The notes beneath the pieces are model-generated. The model saw only the letters and a list, made by a program, of their open reading frames with translations, made no database searches and was not told the origin of the DNA. Positions 41,466 to 52,700 of a stretch of DNA of 64,000 nucleotides are shown here, one piece after another (the stretch's first letter is position 1; each line of letters starts with the position of its first letter). The stretch covers positions 12,338,001-12,402,000 of the forward strand of contig CP053148.1 in the NCBI GenBank assembly GCA_014607495.2, in the 5' to 3' direction. Both the position numbers and the translations under genes were made by a program. Source of the DNA: Carposina sasakii. Taxonomy: Eukaryota; Arthropoda; Insecta; Lepidoptera; Carposinidae.

Positions 41466-41716
41466 TTTAGGCTATGCCTAGTTGATAATAAATAATACTC
41501 AGATGAAGGTTGAATCGGGAATGAGATTTATTTGTAAATGACACATATTTATACATAAGCTTAATTCTACACTAACATACAGAGAGTGCGCAGCTAGTTG
41601 AGAGCGAGCGAGAGAGACAGTATTTCTGTCTCACGACTATAAAATAAAATATCGCGCAACGCGGTCGTTCGGCTCAGTCTGTGTCGAGACATGCAGCTCT
41701 GCAGATCGACGCTACA
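41466..41716 (-). repeat. 5' LTR
   Basis: The 251-bp LTR begins TGTAGCGTCG and ends CATAGCCTAAA on the minus strand. I see no difference from the other LTR once the LINE insertion is discounted. The host flank starts with the target duplication GCTTT at 41717. Confidence 0.93.
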
Positions 41717-41721
41717 GCTTT

Positions 41722-42365
41722 ATCTAATGAATCAACGAGTTCAGGCGATTTTGTAATACCGAGTGCCTTACTGTCTTTAATCACATCTAGAGTCCGTTTC
41801 ATAGAAGAACTATGCCTGATTTCGGAACTAACATCTTTTGTATGCAGTGACACAGATAATGTAGTCAACATAGAAACTAGCGCCACCATCCAAAGGAACT
41901 ATAGTAAAACGCACTCTACCCACTGCTCTAGCAGCCCCACCGTAGGTATGTTGTTATAGTATAGGTAGTCATTAAAGGTAAGAAAAGAAACAAACTTTGG
42001 TAGTGTGATTTGTAAACATCAACTCAGTCCGTCCGATTATGGTTTGCTATTGCATTGCTTTTACGACACAAACTAAGTAGAGTGTTTTACGATAGTTGTC
42101 AGCTCGCTACCTATTATCATAATAATATATCTGTGGTATCTACCTACATAATAAAGCACCTTACCACAGTATTATACCTTACCTTGGTTGGCTCTACTTC
42201 ACTACGTAGGTAGCGAGCAATTTTATTTTACAGCCAACCGCCTAATACCGCCATTTTGGGTGGAATCGGGTGGAATCCAAGGAATCCAAAGAGTAGGTGA
42301 AATCTCAGGGAATCTCCAGCATCTCGAGCAAAGAGTAGATCTCGAGGGTTGAACATTATTTTTGT
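41722..42365. other. Intergenic flank right of the LTR element
   Basis: This is AT-rich unique-looking DNA with no recognisable gene. A GTAGGTAGCGAGCAATTTTA stretch near 42208 and a short run of GGAATC repeats (about 42261-42315) are the only patterns. Confidence 0.5.
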
Positions 42366-42369
42366 TTTG

Positions 42370-42912
42370 TTTATCCCGAAAGAAACGCAAGGGGAATTAT
42401 GCTCATACAGCCGTTGTCTTTATTATTAATGATTTCTGAATTTATAATGGATGATAATGATGATGTATGGAAACGTCGCAAAAATCCTCAAAAAATTAGT
42501 GAAAAATTAGTCAAAATCAAAAAGAATTGCAAAAACAACTTACATGGGTCCATGAAGAAATCATTTTGCGACTCAAGTTTTACTCTGCTTACCTGCTATA
42601 AAACCATGCACACGCACTAGAATCATCCCACAAATAAACAAAATATAACTTACCTACCAGAAAACATTACTATACGAACACATGAAAGCCATTTTTGATT
42701 TTCACAAGAGAATTATATTTTACTACGTGTGCACATAATATGATTTTCCTTTTATATATCATAAAATTGCGCCTAATGGTTTTCTGGAAGAAATCTCTTT
42801 TAGATATAAGCTCGCCTTTGTACTATTTCTTTTACATCTATGATAAAAAATTATGTGAACAATATTGAAAACTAAGAAAATTACACTCGCTCGATTATTT
42901 TCCCGCCGAATC
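42370..42912 (-). repeat. 'TCGGCGGGAAAAGC' element, copy B, interrupted
   Basis: Reverse orientation: TTTATCCCGAAAGAAACGCA at 42370 down to AGAGAATTATATTTT near 42720, with the expected 5' end GAAAATTACAC...TTTTCCCGCCGAATC found only at about 42872-42912. About 150 bp of extra sequence therefore separates the two parts, or two partial copies abut. Confidence 0.6.
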
Positions 42913-43179
42913 CCATAAAGTTTAAAAAATAAACGTCAGATGTATCTGACAGATAGTTTTTTTTTGTGCATTTTTGGTTGGTCAAACCATGATCAAACAC
43001 GAAGAAATCACTAGTACGCATATGTGTGGCGCAGGCATAGCCGCAGGCAGAAGTGGCAACCGGGAAAGGCGTCCATATTTTTGTAGATGATGTTTGTAGA
43101 CACATGATGTTCATAGACAATAGCGTACCTACATTGATCTATGTTCTCTATAGAAAAAAAAAACATTTTGTCGCTAGAT

Positions 43180-43575
43180 TCGGCGGGAAAAGCTGGAAAG
43201 GTGCAGGTGTAATTTTCTTGTGAAAATCAAAATTTATTTGTAAATGGCTTGCATGTGTCCGTAAAGTGATGTTTTCTGGTAGATAAGTTATATTTTGATT
43301 ACTTGTGATGTGAATCTAGTGCGTGTGCATGGTTTTATACGCAGGTAAGCCGAGTAAAACTTTAGCTGGATTACGATCTCTTCATGGGCGCATGTAAGTT
43401 GTTTCTGCAATAATTTTTCATTTTGACTAACTTTACACTTGTTCTTGAGGATTTTCCCGACGTTTCCATTCATCATCATTGTCATTCACCATAAATTCAG
43501 AATATATTTTACTAAACAATGATTAGGCTGTATGGGCTTAGTTCCTCTTGCCTTTCCTTCGGGATAAACTAAAAA
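43180..43575 (+). repeat. 'TCGGCGGGAAAAGC' element, copy C, upstream of Flo1
   Basis: This full-length forward copy starts TTCGGCGGGAAAAGCTGGAA and ends CTTCGGGATAAACTAAAAAA. It ends about 165 bp before the flotillin-1 start codon and faces copy B in opposite orientation about 270 bp away. Confidence 0.78.
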
Positions 43576-43589
43576 ATAAAATAAAAAAC

Positions 43590-43742
43590 AAGTTGTCGCT
43601 TGTCGTTTTCGGTGGTGGCGGCGGTCGTTTTTCTTATTCGAGCGAAATAGTTTTTTACTGTAGACGCTTCAATATTTTATGAATCAGTTTGTTTTACAAA
43701 CTTTGTTTTGTTTGGACTTAATTTTAGTTGATACTAGTAGCT
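43590..43742 (+). promoter_or_regulatory. Likely Flo1 promoter / 5' UTR
   Basis: This GC-richer stretch (GTCGCTTGTCGTTTTCGGTG, GGCGGCGGTCG) lies directly upstream of the flotillin-1 start codon. No TATA box stands out. The ATG context is TAGCTATGAC. The assignment rests on position only. Confidence 0.4.
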
Positions 43743-43794
43743 ATGACTTGGGGTTTCGTCACTTGTGGCCCGAATGAGGCACTTGTAGTCTCCG
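43743..43794 (+). CDS. Flo1 exon 1 (start codon)
   Basis: It encodes [17 protein letters not shown] plus one base, with donor GTGAGT. The flotillin-1 N terminus (CGPNEA) is unmistakable. Confidence 0.95.
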
Positions 43795-46700
43795 GTGAGT
43801 ACTCCTATGCTTCGGTATAAATTATTTTAATTTGTTGTTTGCCCTACCTATTTTTCATATTTTTTCTGTGTTACACTGGATTATTATATCTAACTATATG
43901 TTTGCGTGCCAAATCTTACTTAGGGTTCTCAAAAGTGGTAAGGTATTTTAGATATTATTGCATGAATACATAATTAATTACTTTACTCAAGTGCAAATGA
44001 GCTTGAAATGATAACAATGAAATGATTATCTCAAATTGTGGTCACTGCAAAGCTTCAAATTGGTTGTTAATGCTTAAAGTTTCATGTTCTTGTACTCAAA
44101 CCTCATATTAGATACATTAAAACTTATTTGATAAATTAAAAGACATTAAGTAAAATTAAATAAAGTGTTTCTGTATCTAGAATTATTTGGTTTTCTTATT
44201 CAACTTGCTCTCTTTGTAACTTAAACATACATGTTAAAGCAAGTGCAACAGTAAAAACTGGCTATGAAAAGAAAAACACATACTTACCAACATCTTGGTG
44301 GAGTTTTATGGATTTTGATTTTATAAAAAGATAGAATGAGGAGCATTATATGAGGAACATTATATTACATCACTTAATTTTAATGGAACAATATGGTTGA
44401 TTCCAGCAGTCACACTTAAACCTAAATGTAAATTTAGTCTTACCTATCCTTCTCTCTTAGCCATTTATGTTAAGAACGAGAGAGATAGACCTGACTAAGA
44501 TTAGGTTTAAGTGTGACTGCCAGAATCAACCCTAATGAGAATAAAAATTTTACTGTTCAGGTAGTAAATGGCATTATTTACTATGTATTAATGTAACACT
44601 CAAGGGGAGATTTTAGTCTGGCTCTGAGTACCTAATATGACTGCACTTTAGTGGAATGGCACCATTAAAATTGCTCAGCTAAAATCAGATGGCTAAAACA
44701 TACAATATAAAGTTAGCGGTAGAAAGAATTTCTCAGATTGAACCATGGAGAAGGTATAAAAAGGAGATGGGACTATGAACTGAGTTGCGTGGCAATTGTG
44801 AGGCCATGACGTCATGATAGGGGCGGAGCTTCAGGGCCAGTGTGTGTAACGTAGTAGTTGTAACCACACGCTTATGCAAGTAGTTTAGCTAGTCACTACA
44901 AGGTGGTTTCTATGAAAATGGGCAGGACAGTGTTAGGATGCTCCCCTCGTCCCATTTAGCCGCTGCTCTTTTTATTTCTTCTGAATAATTATATTATAAT
45001 AAGAATAGTTTACTGATTCCCTAAAAAAATCTTTCAGGATATAGATAATATATTAGGTATACAGAATCCATAAGTACTTGTACATAATGTGAACATAAAT
45101 ATGTTGGATGTGTCTTATTCCGATATACAAGCTTGCTACCTATGTATAACCACTAAGTTTCATCATTCTACTGAATTGTTTTGTTTTAAAGAGTTAAAAA
45201 CACTAGTATGAAGGATTACAAAGATATGTATTACCTATTGGAATGGGAAGAAAATAACTTATAATTAGTACAACTTTTGAATTCATACAGTAGTTACTAG
45301 TTAGTTACTAGAGCAAGAAACAGCATATATATGAAAAATCTTTGGCTGTGTGTCTGCTTGTCTAGACCCTTCTTAATTCATATAGACTTATAACGACATT
45401 CGAGAGTCGTTGACATGCCAAGGTCCGCGCAGCGTCGAAGCCCGCGTTCAGTAGACGTTGCGTCGTCGACCCTATGAGGATACTGGCTAGACCGAGATGT
45501 CGACGTTCGCAAGACGCTAGTGTGGGGGTCTCTTAGTCATACATTTTTATATTACGCGCGGTTTTCTCAAGCCTAAAAGAGTATCGAAACAGTACTACAG
45601 TTAGATATGAGCGCCACGGCGCGACCACGCGTCTTAAAATTTTTGCAAGAAATTTTAAAACTAAAGAGCCAAAACACAAAGAAAAAAGTTTTTATTAATT
45701 TTAGGGCTTCGTACAAAAAATAATAATGAAAAGGGGCTCAAGGGCTCATACGTCTGTTTGTCTGTCCGTTCGTCTGACACAGACAATTTGCTCCGAATAT
45801 ACTCATAATATACTCAAAACTCATAGTGTAATCATATGAGAGAAATAGAAATGTGAAATTTGTATTTCTACTGGGAGGGGCGGCATCGCCCGACGAGTAG
45901 GTATTATTATTTATGGCTGTGATGTAGCTTTGAACTAGGTACATTGCATTTGATTATACCAATGTGATGTCTTAAGGTCTCGCCAGACAGCGGGCGGGAC
46001 GTGGCGTAACGGGACGGCGACGCGACGCTGACGTGGTGGCAGTAGTCATACTGCGGGCACGATCACGTCCCGTCCCGCCGCGACCAGCGTGCCCCGTCAC
46101 GCCGGCCGCATCGACGCGACTCGAGCATTCTTAAAAGTTATTATTAGTCGGGTGATCCAAGGGCATTCACTTCAGTTAGTCCCACAAATGAAAAATCTCC
46201 AAACTCAGTTTTCAATGTGCGGGAAAAGTTTGTCACTTACCGCTTTGATTTAACTCTCTTCGTATAGATTCCCCAAGCCCATTTTTGAGCCCAGTGCGAC
46301 AGTAACCGTCGCGTCGAGCACGCCAAGCGGGAATACAAGTCAGAAGCGACGGGTCGGGACCTGAGCGTCGCGTCGCCGTCCCGTCACGCCACGCCCCGCC
46401 CGCTGTCTGGCGAGACCTTTAATCTATTTTATCATTATTGTCTGTTCTTTAACTTACATACATACAAAACCTCACATTTATACCATAGTGGTAGACAGAG
46501 ACTATAGATATCCATATAGTATGTTCCAAAATTACCTCTTGCCTCGTTCACATTCATTAAATTCTTCATATTACATGCTCGTCGGTTTCGGGTGCTTTTG
46601 ACTAGACCTTAGAAAAGGTCTTACTTATCACCAATTTGGTCTGTGTAGGTTCGCCTAGGTTACTATTAATTTAGTATGCATCATAACATCTATATATCTA

Positions 46701-49700
46701 TGTATATCTATTCTTCTATATCTTCTATAAATATATGTATAATAAAATTGTAACGGATCGATGTTTGTGCATGCTAATCTCAGAAACGGGAATATATTTT
46801 GTGACAGGTCCTACTTAACATATAGGCTACTTTTTATCCCAGGAAAATGTTTTTTCCTGGATAATTTCGAAATTTTGTTTTTTCTGCAGTCCACGCGGAC
46901 GGAGTCGCGGGCATCCACTAGTCGTTATTATGGTGTTGGTCACCATAACCCAGCACGCTACGCTTATTAAAATGAAACGGAAATCAGCCAAAACATTTCA
47001 CTTGAATATTTTATTTCTAATATAAAAGGTTGTTAATTTCGTGTCGTGTCTGAATCCAATTGTGTAGTGGTAAAGCAGCAGTTAATTGACCTAATTTCAA
47101 GGTGATGTAATAGTTCAATTAAGGATATGTATCACGGATCGGATCACTATACGAATTGTATCTACGTTGATGGCGTTGGTGCCTTTCTGACTTCCATAAG
47201 GGTAAGCACGAACTTTTTGACGAGATAGTAACGTAATAGTCACATTGTCATATGAAAAGACCGTAAAACAGTTCCTGCTTACCCTATCGTTGAAAAGGTT
47301 TCGTTCGTATTTCCCAATTTCAATCGAAAAGATACTACGGAATTTCCATCGTACCATTACTTACGGTAAAGTTAACAAATTTGGTTATTTTTGAGTGAAA
47401 CACAAATTTTTATGTCTTCTCCATCTTTTTATTTTACTATGTTAGTTGGATTGTTCGGAGTTGGCAAGTATCCATAATATACACGGTACTTTAGGGCGGC
47501 AGTAACTTAATAGTAATAAAGTTCCCCTCGTCTGACTTCGCGAAGAATAATCTAGGTTTTTATAATTTGGCGTGGTTTCAATAGGCGTATTTTTGTTTCA
47601 TGAATCCATACTTACATTCTTTATCTGAGAATAGTTTTTACTTTCCAATATTAATATACATTAATTACTTATAGAGCCCAAATGTTATAGTATAGTCCAT
47701 GTTAATGAACATTGTCTAATTTTGTTACTTTATGATATTACATATTACAAAACCGCGTATAAAGTAAAACATTTGATAGCAAAAAACATATATAGAATAT
47801 CTATATGCTGTCAAATGTTTTACTTTAGACATGCTTTAGACGCGGTTTTGTAATACGTAATATCATAAACCTCTGACAAAACTGACGGTTACGCTTGTTT
47901 GTACTACTGTTTAGAATAGTTTATTATAGTATGTGCAAATAAGTGGTTTACATTCATACACGGCTGTGTTCCGGAACTGGGGTAGCCAGAACTGCTAGAT
48001 CATAAAGAAGATCCCGCAGCCACGTTAAGCGTAGCGGGGAGAGATGTAAATGATCAGTTACAAATTGCTAGCTTATCGCCTGAGAGCATATCCGAGTTCC
48101 TTAGTCCACTTTAACGACATGCACGGATGGGCCGTAGCAGCTGATGTTTTCTAGTTCTCTCATCAGTACAGGAAAGTGGTTTAATAATTTGCGAATTTCA
48201 ATATAGGTATTTTGGCTATGCGATCGTGTTTAGGTCTCTTCTCATCAATATAATTTGTGCGTATGCGAAAGAAATATTACATTTCGTCATAATTCTGATA
48301 TGTAACCATTATAAACCCATTGGTGGACAAATTAGCCTTTCCCATATAGGTACAGCTATTAAATATTTTTTTATATAATTAAAAATGTGTGAATATACCT
48401 ATATGTGAATATAAAAATGAAAAAACAAATATATGGTTAGTTTACATTGCCTTGCCATATTTTATCACTATTTATAAAAACCGAAAAGCGGCGGTAGGCT
48501 CACCACTTACCACGTGGGACTTAATAGGCTAACTGGTGAAAAGTGGGTGTGTAAGCACACCTCTGCCCGACCTCCTTGGAGGATAATGGGCGTGACCTTT
48601 ATGTATGTATGTATAAAAACTAATACTAGGTTAAATCATCATTATTTTATCTTTTTGCACGAAGTATTCATTGTTTTCATATTTAGAAACATTGATATCA
48701 GTTTATCTATGAATCAGTTGATATAAATAGTAATGCGAATGTATTTCACATTGGTCCATATATTTTTATCATGCAAACAAGGTACCTATTTGACAGGGTA
48801 ACCCCCATAGCACGCTATATCGATATGCATTGTCCTTATCGATATCAATATAGTCATTGATTAATTTGATAATTTCGGGGATTCACACACGAGGTTTTAA
48901 GTAACGAAATACATGACTAATGAAATGAGATAAAACAGGTACACTCATGAAAATATCCATAGCTTTGTGTTTCTAATCCATGTCATATGACTATTATAAG
49001 AGCTACTGTCCCCTGTGTGTGTCTTCTGTCTTCTTGATTTTGTTTGTGTATTTAGCTGTTATTAATAAATTAATATGCTTCTTAAAATACATTGGTTCAG
49101 ATTGAAATACTAGATATCCTATATGTTTGTATGTATCTCCGGTTCTGATTATGTATATCCTGTGCTAATGCGGGACTTGACTGGGATACATCTGCTTCCG
49201 TGCATGTCGTAAGATCGGCCAAAGAAATTGGCATTCTCTCAGCCTCTTAGGTAGGAACTGATCACTGATAATGTACATATTATCTGTATCCACTATGCTA
49301 AACGTGGCTGTGGGATCTCATCTATGATCATACAGTTGTGACTACCCCATTTTGAGAACACTGCCGCGTATACACATGTGTGGATACCACATTCCATCGA
49401 GATCTGACCCAAGGAGTTATTGCGCCGTTTATTAATGAAAATTAAAAAATCCAAAAACTCGACTGTTTAAAAACTGAAAAGAAAAAAAAACAAGCACTTA
49501 TATGTCCGGTGGGCTAGAATTCTATAGTATTATTATGGAATGAATACTATCGAAGAACATAAATTATTTTCTAATGGTCGTAACATAACAACTGAACAGT
49601 CGGGATCCATTATCCGACAGCCATGTTACGATTGTTATGTTACGATCATTAGAAAATAATTTATGTTCTTCAATAGTATTCATTCCATAATAATATTATA

Positions 49701-52700
49701 GAATTCTAGCCCACCGGACATATAAGTGATTGTTTTTTTTCTTCTCAGTTTTTAAGCAGTCGGGTTTTTGGATTTTTTAAATTATGTTTTTTTTTATATA
49801 CTTTTTTGTTATGAGTACCTAGTTACTAATAGGAAAGATCAAGAAACATGCTCGGAAGCAAGAAATTTTCGTCTTACTGCTGTCTAAAAACTTATATGTG
49901 AGAATGGTTGTTAGTACGCATCTTTCAATCGATATAGATCCTAAACGGTTAGTCGAATCGAAAAATGTTGAGAGAAACCTAAAAATGATTTTTAAATACC
50001 TATTCAACGATACCCCACTCGATATAGTTTGTCGACTTGAATTTTTTTCATTTTCACAAAATGGCGTCCGGTAGTCGCCATATTGGATTTTCACAAACGT
50101 CATGTCTTTAGTGACACTCGCCGGACTAAGAGGAATCGATTGACGTATGAATCATAAAAATTGGCGTTTCGTATGTGAAGTGCTTCAAAGGAACATACAA
50201 ACATACATACATACATAGGCTGTTAAACACATTACCACTCCTTTGCGTCGCGCAGTCGGGTAAAAAAAGAATGATGTTATCCGTTGTTTAACGTTGATAC
50301 GATTGATGAATTGCTGGCGATAAATATATGCTTTACTGTTTTCAGGAATAATGATTAATTTAAGCTTAGCTAAGCTATTTTGCGAAATGTCCCTTAACAT
50401 GTTGGCAACACACTTTCGGGTTGAGTAGCGTAACTTGCAAAAGTTTTCCACTTTTACATAAATAACTATACACGCATATAATCTCTTTTTGTGGCCTTTA
50501 AAGGTTTTAGAGCTATGCGAGTTTTATTTTTGATACTGTGCTTAAATTTTTATAAAGCTTAAAAGCGCTAGCGATTGGATTTTTATCATGTACTTTTTAG
50601 AGAGACTTCGTCTAGAGCTATTGTCGTCAGCCTATTGCATTCCACTGCTGGACATAGGTCTCCCCCAGAGTACGCCACATGGCTTGATCTCCCGTTTTTG
50701 CCATCCACTCAGTACCAACGTAACGGTCCATCTGGCCGGAGGGCTTCCAATGCTACGCTTGTCGAGGCGCGGTCTCCCTTCGAGAACCCGCTTACTTCAC
50801 CGTCCATCGGTTCTACGACTGATGTGGCCTGCCCACTGCCACTTCAGTCTGCTACATTTCGAGACTATGTCTGTCACTTTGGTCTTCTGCCGGATAATCT
50901 CGTTTCGGACTTTGTCCATTAGCGAGTTGTCTAGTCATCTAGAGTTATAATTATTCCTTAAATTTCCTTATACAAAACATCTACCTCTCCGTAATAAAGA
51001 AAATACTACTTTCACATTCTTATAAATATGGACGTCCATGATAAATGATATAAAGGAAAGTGTATATTTCTTCAAAACATATTAGTAGGTACATCCAGCC
51101 AGCCTAGTAGGTAATTTAGAGCTGTATAGACTGTGTCTATTTTCACAATACACACCGTTTTCAAGGACCACACAACCTACCGACCAAACAGCCAGCAGGC
51201 GAGAAGATCAGAAACGTACGTATGCTATAGCTATATTGAGTGCTGTAATATCTGTATTTGCCAGGATGCTGTTACTCGAAGCCGCTACTGGTGCCAGGTG
51301 GCCGCGCCTTCGTGTGGCCAGCCATCCAGCGCGTGCAGAGGATCTCGCTCAACACCATGACGCTGCAAGTGGAGTCCCCCACGGTGTATACCAGCCAAGG
51401 CGTACCTATCTCTGTCACCGGCATAGCACAGGTAAGTTGAATAAAATAGGTAATTAGATATTCCGATACGTAATCGCCAGATGGGTGGCAGAGGGTGGGA
51501 GCTTTTGTGCAGTCTATAGACGTTTTATAACAAGGCTAGGGTAGTCACTATAGATAAAGAGACAAGAATAAACTTATTGATTGACCCGCATTAATTATGT
51601 ACATACCTACTTATGTGAACTGACTGTCAAATACCGGAGTATATTAATCTGTGGTAAATTGTTCACATTTTTCCGGAAAAACTACTATACTCGCCCATTT
51701 TTTACCTTAAAGTTACGTATATTAACATGTATAAGGTATGATTCTGATATATGTTATAATAAGCTACGTAACTGTTACTTTTCCAGGTCAAAATCCAGGG
51801 TCAAAACGCCGAAATGCTGCTCTCAGCCTGCGAGCAGTTTTTAGGCAAGTCCGAACAAGAGATCCAGCATATAGCGCTGGTGACCCTGGAAGGTCACCAG
51901 CGTGCTATTATGGGATCCATGACCGTCGAGGAGATTTACAAGGACAGGAAGATATTCTCCAAAAAGGTAAGACATTTCCATTTCTCTTTAAAATGATGCT
52001 ATAAGAAAGTAAAAGACTTATGAAATTATGATTCAATAAATGTACGTGTCCCTGTGATCTACGTGAGTCTTGTTAAAAGGAAATAAAATTACTTGTTTAA
52101 AAGCACTTATTAAATGGATCTTCTTCCCACTCTTTTTCCCACTGAACTTATTACGCCCTACGTCGCTTTAAATAGTTTGTATTTATGTATTGATATGTTA
52201 ATACAAAATTTTTCATACAGTGCAAATACATTTGTTTTCCAATACGAAAGCTCTGTTAAATAAACACCGTCAATTAGGTTAACGATGCCGCGCCCCGCCG
52301 CCGCCGCTCAAACGGTGTTTGACAGACTTTAGTGCTATAAGAAACGTTCTATGTGATGAATAACTCTGATATTGGCGCTAGTGTCTTCATACATATATTT
52401 TTATTTGGTTCCATAAATAGTCGTGGGACATCGTTTTTGAACCAGACTACTCCTGCCTGCTCTATGACCTTATGAAATTATGGTTGTCTCTAGGTATTAA
52501 TGATAACGCTATTTCTACATGCAACTGCACCGAGTCTATTATAATCGGAGACTAAAGAAGTCATCGACATTTTGTTGAGAACTTCACACTGTAAGAGAAA
52601 TCGAATCGATAGAGGTTCATTACTGACACGTTTGCTCCAATAAAAACGGCTTTATTTTCACGCATTCTTCAAGTCACGTGATCGAGGGTTGCGACAACAA

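Larger units (their letters stand above)
33482..41716 (-). mobile_element. Ty3/Gypsy LTR retrotransposon, CsRn1/Kabuki-like
   Basis: The element lies on the minus strand: 5' LTR 41716-41466, primer-binding site, gag, pol, polypurine tract, 3' LTR. Once the inserted LINE (33702-37407) and its duplicated target are removed, both LTRs are 251 bp and look identical. The flanks carry a 4-5-bp target duplication GCTT(T) at 33478 and 41717. Three traits point to the CsRn1/Kabuki lineage of insect Ty3/Gypsy elements: the tRNA-Trp primer site, the Cys-His-Cys-Cys Gag finger, and the gag-pol overlap in the -1 frame. No env-like ORF is seen. One frameshift in integrase is the only coding lesion I found. 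Confidence 0.9.
43795..51264 (+). other. Flo1 intron 1 (7.5 kb)
   Basis: No coding exon is visible inside. It holds foldback MITEs at 44395, 45974, 47196, 47730 and 49441, two ACATGCACGGA-family copies, one CGCGACTTCGTCCGCG-family copy and an antisense RTE 3' fragment at 50626. A segment near 44750-44830 carries TATAAAAAGG and TGACGTCATGA and could be regulatory or part of an unrecognised repeat. Confidence 0.7.

Noticed and set aside
33482..41716. Infectious errantivirus or endogenous retrovirus with env
   Set aside because: After integrase the element goes straight to the polypurine tract and LTR. No env-like frame, signal peptide or membrane anchor is present.
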